A stretch of 64,000 bases of DNA from NCBI RefSeq assembly GCF_009834545.1, contig NZ_CP019427.1:5887001-5951000 (forward strand). The letters run 5' to 3'. Below, piece after piece: positions 19,916 through 27,200 of the stretch (within the stretch, counting starts at the first letter, position 1; each line of letters starts with the position of its first letter). Below the pieces are notes generated by a model. The model ran no database searches. It was not told where the DNA came from and saw nothing but the letters and a program-made list of their open reading frames with translations. A program made the position numbers and the translations under genes. The DNA is from Pseudomonas sp. S04 (GTDB taxonomy: Bacteria; Pseudomonadota; Gammaproteobacteria; Pseudomonadales; Pseudomonadaceae).

Positions 19916-21051
19916 GGGCTGGTCTCCGGCGTGACGCCCGCAGCGGCCTTGGCTGCAGGTTTGACCGACTCCTCGGCATTCACGTTACGCCGCTCCAGAT
20001 AACCCTGGACCGCGCTCAAGGTGGTCGCCAGATCAGGGGTCAGCACCGTGACCGGCTGCTGGCTCAGTTCGTTGAGCTGTTCAAGCATCACCTGGCTTTG
20101 CGGGTTGTCCTGATTGAAGCTGCCTTTGAGCACATCCCGTGCCTCGGTCAGCGCCTGGCTGTAGACCGGCGCCTGACCGTTGAGCGCGGCCCATTGCGCC
20201 TGCTCGATCGCCAGGCTCAAGGCCAGGCGGACTTGGGTCAGGCTCTGGCCGGCAAGCAACGGACGGATGTTTTTGTCGGCATTAAAATCGATGCGGATGT
20301 AGCGCGAGACTTGATCCCACCACTGCGCCCAGCGACTGGCCCCATCGCCATCGGCGGTCAGGCCGAGCAGCGAGTCGCCGCGGTCGTGGTACTCGGGCGC
20401 CAGTTCGGTGAGCTCGGCGACCTGGTCACGCAAGGCGCCCAGCTTCAGGAACAACCCGGTGCGGTCCGGCTGCTCGGTGCTGCGCAACGCTGCCAGGCTC
20501 TTGGCGAGCTGCTCGCGGGCCGCAAAGGCACCGGGATCATTCTGCTCACGAAGGATTTCGTCAGCACCCTGGACCAATGCCCGGGCGCTGCTGATGTCTT
20601 GCAGGGCGGATAAACGCAGGCTGGCCAGGCGCAACAAATGTTCGGCCTCGGCCAAACGCCAGTCCTTGCGACTGGCCCCCAGCACGGTTTCCAATCGCTG
20701 GTTCAAGCGCTGCTGGTCGCCTTGCAACTGGGTGACCAGGCGCTGCCGGGCGTCCAGTTCGTCGGCGCCCGGCAATTGCTCCAGGCGTGTCGTCAGGCGT
20801 TGCTCATTGAGCTTGAGGCCTTGCGCCTGGTCGCTCAGTGCCTGCAATTGCGCCACTTGTTGCTGGGTGTTGACCTGCAGGCTGCGCATCTGCCAGACGC
20901 CCCAGCCGCCAACGGCCACGCCCGCGGCGCCCACCAACAACGCCAGAATCGCCAGCCCGTTACCCCGGCGTGGCTCTGGGCTGTTCACAGTTTCAACCGG
21001 CGCCTCGAGCGCGGGCTGGACGTCATCTTTAGGCAAGGCTGTTTCGCTCAC
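19912..21051 (-). CDS. hemX: HemX, uroporphyrinogen-III C-methyltransferase-like membrane protein
   Basis: A 379-residue protein with an N-terminal cytoplasmic tail, one span at about residues 31-54 (GNGLAILALLVGAAGVAVGG), and a long periplasmic helical region with coiled coils. It lacks the methyltransferase domain despite the traditional name. It starts with GTG at 21051, with AAGGA seven bases upstream, 16 bp after the hemD stop, and overlaps hemY. Its role in heme synthesis is presumed from the operon only. Confidence 0.92.
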   Translation of the reverse strand: MSETALPKDDVQPALEAPVETVNSPEPRRGNGLAILALLVGAAGVAVGGWGVWQMRSLQVNTQQQVAQLQALSDQAQGLKLNEQRLTTRLEQLPGADELDARQRLVTQLQGDQQRLNQRLETVLGASRKDWRLAEAEHLLRLASLRLSALQDISSARALVQGADEILREQNDPGAFAAREQLAKSLAALRSTEQPDRTGLFLKLGALRDQVAELTELAPEYHDRGDSLLGLTADGDGASRWAQWWDQVSRYIRIDFNADKNIRPLLAGQSLTQVRLALSLAIEQAQWAALNGQAPVYSQALTEARDVLKGSFNQDNPQSQVMLEQLNELSQQPVTVLTPDLATTLSAVQGYLERRNVNAEESVKPAAKAAAGVTPETSP

Positions 21052-21067
21052 GTATCCATCCTTTGCA

Positions 21068-21832
21068 TTAGAGAACGGGTCGGGTTGCTCCCAACGCCGT
21101 TAGCAAGGCCGTGGCACTGGCACCACGACAATCCACAACTGTTCGGGCGCCTGCCGCCCGTGCCATCTCGGCGACACGCGGGCTCGGCACAAACAAGGGC
21201 AACTGCGCCAACGCCGGCCAGGCATCACCGGCCATTTGGTGCAGGTGCGCAAAACCCTGTCCACTGCTGACCACCAGGCCGTTCAAGCGTTCCGCTTGAA
21301 TCCGCTCCGGCAAGGCCGCCTCGGCATACTGCGGCAAGTCGCGCCGGTACACCTCCAGGTAATCGACACTAGCACCTTGCTCGCGCAAACGCTCAGCCAG
21401 CAGCTCGCGCCCACCCTCGCCGCGCAGGATCAACACGCGCGCGGCGGGCTGCGCGATCGCCTCACGCAACTGCCTGACCTGCAGCAACGCTTCGCTGTCA
21501 TCGCCCTCCAGCGGAAAGCTGACATCCAGGCCGTGTGCCTGCAGAACCTGGGCCGTCGCCGCGCCGACGCTGAACCACGATAAGCGTGGTAACGGCGACC
21601 AGCGTTGCTCGAGCAGGGCCAGGCCCATTTTGGCCGCCGGCTTGCTGACCACTATCACCGCGCAGTAACGGTCGAAACCGTCGATCACCGCACGCATTGT
21701 GTCAGTCAATGCCAGGGGTGCCATTTCCAAAAGCGGCAAGCTGCTGCTGAAAATCCCCTGTTCGGCCAGCAGGCTCGCCAGTGCCGCCGAATCCTCTGCC
21801 GGACGCGTCAGCAGCAGGCGCCAGCCGGTCAC
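21068..21832 (-). CDS. hemD: Uroporphyrinogen-III synthase
   Basis: A 254-residue enzyme that cyclises hydroxymethylbilane to uroporphyrinogen III with inversion of ring D. The N-terminus [16 protein letters not shown], the [11 protein letters not shown] block and [11 protein letters not shown] near residue 190 are typical of this poorly conserved family. The GTG start at 21832 overlaps the hemC stop by four bases (GTGA), indicating translational coupling with the preceding enzyme of the pathway. Confidence 0.95.
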   Translation of the reverse strand: MTGWRLLLTRPAEDSAALASLLAEQGIFSSSLPLLEMAPLALTDTMRAVIDGFDRYCAVIVVSKPAAKMGLALLEQRWSPLPRLSWFSVGAATAQVLQAHGLDVSFPLEGDDSEALLQVRQLREAIAQPAARVLILRGEGGRELLAERLREQGASVDYLEVYRRDLPQYAEAALPERIQAERLNGLVVSSGQGFAHLHQMAGDAWPALAQLPLFVPSPRVAEMARAAGARTVVDCRGASATALLTALGATRPVL

Positions 21833-22770
21833 TCGTGACCTGCCTCACCGTAGACCGCTTTCAGAATGTCATCGGCACCCTGGCGCAGAAGGTCTTCGGC
21901 CACTTGCACACCCAAGGCCTCGGCAGCGGCGCGCGGCGCACGGGCCTCGGCACTGAGCAACAGGCCACCGTTCGGATCGCCGACCAGGCCACGCAACCAC
22001 AGCTGTTCGCCTTCAAGCACGGCGTAACAGGCGATCGGCACTTGGCAACCACCATTGAGGTGCTTGTTCAGGGCGCGCTCGGCAGTGACCCGGGTAGCAG
22101 TGTCCTGGTGATGCAGAGGCGCCAGCAGCGCGTGAATCTCGCTGTCGGCGCTGCGGCACTCAATGCCCACGGCGCCCTGGCCACCGGCCGGCAGGCTGTC
22201 GTCGACGCTGATCGAGTCGCTGATGCGGTCTTCGAAGCCCAGGCGAATCAGCCCCGCGGCGGCGAGGATGATCGCGTCGTACTCGCCGGCATCCAGCTTG
22301 GCCAGGCGCGTGTTGACGTTGCCCCGCAGGAAGCGGATCTGCAGGTCCGGACGACGGGTCAGCAGTTGCGCCTGGCGACGCAGGCTCGAAGTGCCGACCA
22401 CACTGCCCTGGGGCAACGCGTCGAGGCTGGCGTAGGTGTTGGAGACAAAGGCATCGCGCGGGTCTTCGCGCTCACAGATGCAGAACAGGCCCAGGCCTTC
22501 GGGGAAGTCCATGGGCACGTCTTTCATCGAGTGCACGGCAATGTCGGCTTCGTTTTCGAGCAGCGCGGTTTCCAGTTCCTTGACGAACAAGCCCTTGCCA
22601 CCGATCTTCGACAGGGGCGAATCAAGCAGCTTGTCGCCGCGACTGACCATGGGCACGAGCGTCACGATCAGGCCGGGATGAGCCTGCTCCAGACGAGCTT
22701 TGACGTATTCGGCCTGCCACAAGGCCAGGGCACTTTTGCGGGTAGCGATGCGGATTTCGCGAGGGGACAT
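21829..22770 (-). CDS. hemC: Porphobilinogen deaminase (hydroxymethylbilane synthase)
   Basis: A 313-residue enzyme that joins four porphobilinogens into hydroxymethylbilane. C242 in [11 protein letters not shown] carries the dipyrromethane cofactor, and D84 in HSMKDVP is the catalytic aspartate. [11 protein letters not shown] and [11 protein letters not shown] supply substrate-binding arginines. It is the first gene of hemC-hemD-hemX-hemY and lies 145 bp downstream of algR on the same strand, with its own candidate extended -10 promoter in the gap. Confidence 0.96.
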   Translation of the reverse strand: MSPREIRIATRKSALALWQAEYVKARLEQAHPGLIVTLVPMVSRGDKLLDSPLSKIGGKGLFVKELETALLENEADIAVHSMKDVPMDFPEGLGLFCICEREDPRDAFVSNTYASLDALPQGSVVGTSSLRRQAQLLTRRPDLQIRFLRGNVNTRLAKLDAGEYDAIILAAAGLIRLGFEDRISDSISVDDSLPAGGQGAVGIECRSADSEIHALLAPLHHQDTATRVTAERALNKHLNGGCQVPIACYAVLEGEQLWLRGLVGDPNGGLLLSAEARAPRAAAEALGVQVAEDLLRQGADDILKAVYGEAGHE

Positions 22771-22800
22771 GGATCAATCCGTACTGAATAGATACGGCGG

Positions 22801-22809
22801 ATAATAACA
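22801..22809 (-). promoter_or_regulatory. Candidate extended -10 promoter of hemC
   Basis: On the minus strand the sequence TGTTATTAT is an extended -10 element (TGn plus TATTAT), about 31 bases upstream of the hemC ATG. No clear -35 is visible. The same 16-base string, CTGTTATTATCCGCCG, precedes argH. Confidence 0.45.
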
Positions 22810-22915
22810 GCTCAGCCAAATTCGCTTTGACTTGTATCAGAAACAGCGCGGCCTCCCTGGCCTCCCTGGCCTCGCTTGCCTGCGAAAAGGCCGCGTAATC
22901 GTTGCCCGACACGTT

Positions 22916-23662
22916 CTACAGCTGTTGCATCATCTTGCGTACACCGGCGACATGGCGCCGGCTGACAATCAGCGCATCGCCGTTGAGGCCTTTGAGAAAC
23001 AGCTGGAAATGCCCCAGTGGCGTACGTTGCAGACGCTCGATACGCTCGCGGGCCACCAGCGCATTGCGGTGGATGCGCACGAAACGGTCGCCAAATTCGT
23101 CTTCGAGGGCCTTGAGGGGTTCATCCAGCAGCACTTCGCCGCCTTCGTGGCGCAAGGTCACGTATTTGTGGTCGGCAATGAAATAGACCACTTGCCCCAG
23201 CGGAATCAGCTCGATGCCTTTGCGGGTACGGGCGCTGATATGGCTGCGTGGCCCGCTGCCGCTTTCGGCCGCCGGGCGGGTCAGAGCCGCGAGCTGTACC
23301 CGGTTGGGCCGCTCGGCCTTTTTCAGGGCTTCGAGCAGTTGCTCCGAACGCACCGGCTTGACCAGGTAGCCCACTGCGCTGGCTTGCAGGGCCTCAATGG
23401 CAAATTCATCCTGGGCTGCGCAGAACACCACCGCTGGTGGCGTTTCACGCTCGCATAAGCGGGCAGCGACTTGCAGCCCGTCCAGGCCGGGCATACGGAT
23501 ATCGAGCAGCACGATGTCAGGTTTCAGGCTGTCGATCAGGGTCAACGCCTCATCGCCATTGGTGGCGCTGGGCTCCAGGACACTGTATCCCTCGAGTTCG
23601 CCGACCATACGGTTCAGGCGCTCGCGGGCTAGGGGTTCGTCATCAACGATCAGGACATTCAT
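22916..23662 (-). CDS. algR: AlgR, LytTR-family response regulator
   Basis: A 248-residue response regulator. The receiver domain has the acidic pair D7-D8, the phosphoacceptor D54 (LLDIRMPG) and K in VKPVRSEQL. The C-terminal LytTR DNA-binding domain runs from about residue 145 (ISARTRKGIELIPLGQVVYF) to the end. In P. aeruginosa AlgR controls alginate, twitching and other genes. The ATG at 23662 gives the standard length; a longer frame to 23722 lacks support. The partner kinase gene algZ/fimS, normally just upstream, is absent here. Confidence 0.95.
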   Translation of the reverse strand: MNVLIVDDEPLARERLNRMVGELEGYSVLEPSATNGDEALTLIDSLKPDIVLLDIRMPGLDGLQVAARLCERETPPAVVFCAAQDEFAIEALQASAVGYLVKPVRSEQLLEALKKAERPNRVQLAALTRPAAESGSGPRSHISARTRKGIELIPLGQVVYFIADHKYVTLRHEGGEVLLDEPLKALEDEFGDRFVRIHRNALVARERIERLQRTPLGHFQLFLKGLNGDALIVSRRHVAGVRKMMQQL

Positions 23663-24132
23663 ATTGCGCTGGATTCCTGCGTGAGTCTCGCACAAGGATA
23701 GCGTAGACAGGTGAAGTGACATCCGTCACCGCGATCCACGCTAAGACTAGCGCGAGCGCCAAAAAGTGCCGCACGTCGGACAGCAATATTTATCGGTGCC
23801 GGTGCAGACGCGTTCGAAATCAGTCCTGGCCAGGCATCACCGCAGGGAATGTTGGTAGCCAATATGAACACCCCGCTCGTTGGTTTTCGGCCTGGCGTCT
23901 GAGCCCTGCGCGTATCGTTCGCGCGGCTCCTAACGTGCAACTGTAGACGCTCGCCGTGCCAAAAGTGGGCAATTGACAAATATCGTTGCGCATTCGTGGC
24001 GGCGACCTCTTGAGTATGGCCCTCCATCAGGAAAAAACGTATCGACCAGCGTCAACGACACGATTGGCAACCCTGTTATTATCCGCCGCAGGTTTTTACG
24101 CCATTCTCCTTCAGCCGATCACGAGCGAATTC
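23663..24132. other. Gene-free region between algR and argH (algZ absent)
   Basis: 470 bp between the divergent algR and argH starts. I found no frame resembling a histidine kinase or an AlgZ remnant on either strand; the open frames present have no recognisable family motifs. The right end holds the argH promoter candidate. It is too short for the roughly 1.1-kb algZ gene that sits here in P. aeruginosa. Confidence 0.7.
24074..24082 (+). promoter_or_regulatory. Candidate extended -10 promoter of argH
   Basis: TGTTATTAT forms an extended -10 (TGn plus TATTAT) 50 bases upstream of the argH ATG. No good -35 hexamer is found at the usual spacing. It shares a 16-base stretch with the hemC promoter candidate. 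Confidence 0.45.
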
Positions 24133-25527
24133 ATGAGCACTGACAAGACCAATCAGTCCTGGGGCGGCCGCTTCAGTGAACCCGTCGACGCCTTCGTCGC
24201 CCGCTTCACCGCCTCCGTCACTTTCGACCAGCGCCTGTATCGCCACGACATCATGGGCTCCGTCGCCCACGCCACCATGCTGGCCAAGGTCGGCGTGCTG
24301 ACCGACGCCGAGCGCGACAGCATCATCGACGGCCTGCGCACCATCCAGGGTGAAATCGAGGCCGGTACCTTCGACTGGCGCATCGACCTCGAAGACGTGC
24401 ACATGAACATCGAAGCGCGCCTGACCGACCGCATCGGCGTCACCGGCAAGAAGCTGCACACCGGCCGCAGCCGTAACGACCAGGTAGCGACCGATATCCG
24501 CCTGTGGCTACGCGACGAAATCGACCTGATCCTGGCTGAAATCACTCGCCTGCAAACAGGCCTGCTGGAGCAGGCCGAGCGCGAAGCCGAGACCATCATG
24601 CCGGGCTTCACGCACCTGCAGACCGCGCAGCCAGTGACCTTCGGACATCACCTGCTGGCCTGGTTCGAAATGCTCAGCCGTGACTACGAGCGCCTGGTCG
24701 ACTGCCGCAAGCGCACCAACCGCATGCCGTTGGGCAGCGCCGCGCTGGCTGGCACTACCTACCCGATCGACCGCGAGCTGACCGCACAACTGCTGGGCTT
24801 CGACGCCGTGGGCGGCAACTCGCTGGACAACGTCTCGGATCGCGACTTCGCCATCGAATTCTGCGCCGCCGCGAGCATCGCCATGATGCACCTGTCGCGC
24901 TTCTCCGAAGAACTGGTGCTGTGGACCAGTGCGCAGTTCCAGTTCATCGATCTGCCTGATCGCTTCTGCACCGGCAGCTCGATCATGCCGCAAAAGAAAA
25001 ACCCCGACGTTCCGGAACTGGTGCGCGGTAAGAGCGGCCGGGTGTTCGGCGCACTGATGGGCTTGCTGACCCTGATGAAAGGCCAGCCCCTGGCCTACAA
25101 CAAGGACAACCAGGAAGACAAGGAACCGCTGTTCGACGCTGCCGACACCCTGCGCGACTCGCTGCGGGCCTTCGCCGACATGATCCCGGCGATCAAGCCA
25201 AAACACGCCATCATGCGTGAAGCGGCCCTGCGCGGTTTCTCCACCGCAACCGACCTCGCCGACTACCTGGTACGCCGCGGCCTGCCGTTCCGTGACTGCC
25301 ACGAAATCGTCGGTCACGCCGTGAAGTACGGCGTGGAAAGTGGCAAGGACCTGGCGGAAATGAGCTTGGAAGAGCTGCGCAAGTTCAGCGACCAGATCGA
25401 GCAGGACGTATTTGCCGTGTTGACACTGGAAGGTTCGGTCAATGCCCGTAACCACATTGGCGGCACTGCACCGGCTCAGGTGAAGGCGGCGGTGATTCGC
25501 GGCCAGGCGCTGTTGGCCAGTCGCTAA
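24133..25527 (+). CDS. argH: Argininosuccinate lyase
   Basis: A 464-residue enzyme that splits argininosuccinate into arginine and fumarate, the last step of arginine synthesis. The fumarase/aspartase superfamily signature [10 protein letters not shown] is at residues 281-290, with the catalytic serine in it; [12 protein letters not shown] (110-121) and the histidine in [11 protein letters not shown] (161) are the other active-site regions. I set the start at ATG 24133 ([17 protein letters not shown]) because the family starts there; a frame extending to 23986 adds unrelated sequence. Confidence 0.97.
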   Translation: MSTDKTNQSWGGRFSEPVDAFVARFTASVTFDQRLYRHDIMGSVAHATMLAKVGVLTDAERDSIIDGLRTIQGEIEAGTFDWRIDLEDVHMNIEARLTDRIGVTGKKLHTGRSRNDQVATDIRLWLRDEIDLILAEITRLQTGLLEQAEREAETIMPGFTHLQTAQPVTFGHHLLAWFEMLSRDYERLVDCRKRTNRMPLGSAALAGTTYPIDRELTAQLLGFDAVGGNSLDNVSDRDFAIEFCAAASIAMMHLSRFSEELVLWTSAQFQFIDLPDRFCTGSSIMPQKKNPDVPELVRGKSGRVFGALMGLLTLMKGQPLAYNKDNQEDKEPLFDAADTLRDSLRAFADMIPAIKPKHAIMREAALRGFSTATDLADYLVRRGLPFRDCHEIVGHAVKYGVESGKDLAEMSLEELRKFSDQIEQDVFAVLTLEGSVNARNHIGGTAPAQVKAAVIRGQALLASR

Positions 25528-25534
25528 ATCGCTG

Positions 25535-25580
25535 GAAGCTTCGCTGGCGACGCCCGCTTGCGGCTCGCCAGCGAAGCTTC
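25535..25580. terminator. Long hairpin between argH and GST gene
   Basis: Perfect 15-bp arms GAAGCTTCGCTGGCG / CGCCAGCGAAGCTTC separated by 16 bases. It starts 8 bp after the argH stop and reaches into the stop codon of the convergent GST gene. No strong T run follows, so it may be a REP-type palindrome or a 3'-end stabiliser as much as a terminator. Confidence 0.6.
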
Positions 25581-26238
25581 ACTTCTTTGAAGCGATCATC
25601 GCCAAAAATGCAGGCATCCCCGCCTCTTTGTCGGCATTGATGCGCTGCGCAATAGGCGTTTCCTGCAAGCGCTCCAGCAATGCCCTGGCCGCCGGCAGCT
25701 CTGCCAACAGGTCCAGCTCGAACAGTTTTTTCCCCACCGCACAGGCCAGGCTGACGCTGTACAGGAAGTACAGGTCGGCGATGCTCAGGCTGTCACCCGC
25801 CACGTAGGGAGCAAACTTGCCGTGCCGCCCCAGGGACGCAATACCCAGCAGCAGCTCGCCCTTGGCTTTTTCCTTGATCGCGTCAGGTACCGGCATACCA
25901 AAAAACGCCTCGGCGAAACACGCGCGGGCCGGCAGTTCGATGTACAACTCGATTTCCTTGGCCAGTGCCAGCACCTGGGCCCGCTCGAACGGCGCCCTGG
26001 GTAACAGCACAGTGCCTCCCTGGGTGTCTTCGAGGTACTGCAGGATCACGCTGGTTTCGTTGATAAATCCCTGTTCGACCCCCAGCACCGGCACTTTGCC
26101 GCGCGGGCTGATCGCCAACGCCTCCGGGCTTTGACCGGCATAAAAGGCGACCTCCTCGAATGCCAGGCCCTTCTCCAGCAAGGCGTGTTTGACCATGTTG
26201 TAGTAATTGCTGACGGAAAAACCATAAAGCTTGAGCAT
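25579..26238 (-). CDS. Glutathione S-transferase family protein
   Basis: A 219-residue GST. The N-terminal thioredoxin-like domain has MLKLYGFSVSNYYNMVKHALLEKG and the glutathione-contacting SPRGKVPVL and NETSVILQYLED segments; the C-terminal helical domain spans about residues 90-219, with LSIADLYFLYS holding the conserved N-capping aspartate. The ATG at 26238 is preceded by GGAGG at seven bases, which rules out the longer frame to 26463. Substrate unknown. Confidence 0.92.
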   Translation of the reverse strand: MLKLYGFSVSNYYNMVKHALLEKGLAFEEVAFYAGQSPEALAISPRGKVPVLGVEQGFINETSVILQYLEDTQGGTVLLPRAPFERAQVLALAKEIELYIELPARACFAEAFFGMPVPDAIKEKAKGELLLGIASLGRHGKFAPYVAGDSLSIADLYFLYSVSLACAVGKKLFELDLLAELPAARALLERLQETPIAQRINADKEAGMPAFLAMIASKK

Positions 26239-26363
26239 CACAAAGCCTCCAGGCCGTGCAGGGGGTTGGCAGCGACTGTTATAGATCCTCAGGGGCACTC
26301 TCGCCAGCAGCATCACGGCGCTGAATGCAGGTAAACTGCTGGCCTTACCTTGAGGAGCCTGCC

Positions 26364-26663
26364 ATGAGCGAGCTGACCCCCGGCACCAATACGAACGACG
26401 ACATCGACGACGAAGAGTTCGCCGAGAACACCCTGGTCGAAGCCATCGAAAACCAGATCGCAAGCGACAACCCGCCCGCAGCCAAAGCCACCTTCAACAA
26501 ACTGACCCTGGTGGGTTACGAGCGCGAGGAAATCCTCAGCCTGATGGCCCACGTGCTGGCGGTGGAAATCGACGCGATCCTCGAAGAAGACCGCGCGTTC
26601 GACACCCAGTGGTACGAAGCTGCCCTGCGTGCCCTACCCGAGCTGCCGCCGGAAAAGAAATAA
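26364..26663 (+). CDS. Hypothetical small acidic protein
   Basis: A 99-residue protein that I do not recognise as a characterised family, though the sequence has the look of a conserved Pseudomonas gene. Residues 1-35 are highly acidic and probably disordered (many D, E and N); residues 40-90 appear helical (NKLTLVGYEREEILSLMAHV). GAGGAG lies seven bases before the ATG, giving a good start. It is followed on the same strand by the TIGR02647 gene after 107 bp. No cysteines, signal peptide or membrane span are present. Confidence 0.75.
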   Translation: MSELTPGTNTNDDIDDEEFAENTLVEAIENQIASDNPPAAKATFNKLTLVGYEREEILSLMAHVLAVEIDAILEEDRAFDTQWYEAALRALPELPPEKK

Positions 26664-26770
26664 GAATCACCCGGGCGGGCGAAAAGCCCGCAGCCAACAC
26701 TGGACAGCTCGCCCGAGTGCGTTCACCTTAGGGGCGCTACAGTCATATTCCTAGAAAGTCTGGAGTCCTT

Positions 26771-27016
26771 ATGTCGCTTACCCCTGAGCTGGTTGCCGAA
26801 CTGGAAATCCTTGCACTCTTCAACCTGGACAGTTCCCAGGAAGGTTTGAAAATTCATCAGACCGCTGCCCCGAAAGCTATTGCTGCCGCACAACGCCTGT
26901 TCGAAAAAGAATTGATCGATCAACCCGATGGCGGGTATCTGACCAGCCTGGGGCGTGACGCCGCGCAGAATGTGCAGACTGTACTGACCATCCTGTCCGT
27001 CGAAGAAACCGCATAA
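26771..27016 (+). CDS. TIGR02647 family small protein
   Basis: An 81-residue protein that fits the TIGR02647 family of small gamma-proteobacterial proteins: MSLTPELVAELEILALFNLDSSQEGLKIH, then AAPKAIAAAQRLFEKELI and a DGGYLTSLGRDAA turn. The helix-turn-helix-like arrangement suggests nucleic acid binding, but no function is known. GGAG precedes the ATG by seven bases (TGGAGTCCTT). Confidence 0.8.
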   Translation: MSLTPELVAELEILALFNLDSSQEGLKIHQTAAPKAIAAAQRLFEKELIDQPDGGYLTSLGRDAAQNVQTVLTILSVEETA

Positions 27017-27200
27017 CGACACCGGTATCGCCCACGGGAACCCCTGCATCGGGATTTCCGCGGGCAGACTGTCGCCAACCGATAGATGTTTGGCGCCAGA
27101 AATCAACAATCAGCTTAAAAGTCCTGTGCGCGAGGCTGTAGACTGCCCCAGCACCTGAAACTTTCCCACGTTCGTTGACTGCGAGCCGGTTTGAGCTGAC

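Noticed and set aside
23659..24027. 122-codon minus-strand frame upstream of algR, considered as an algZ remnant
   Set aside because: It has no histidine kinase H-box, N-box or ATP-binding glycines, and overlaps the AlgR start region.
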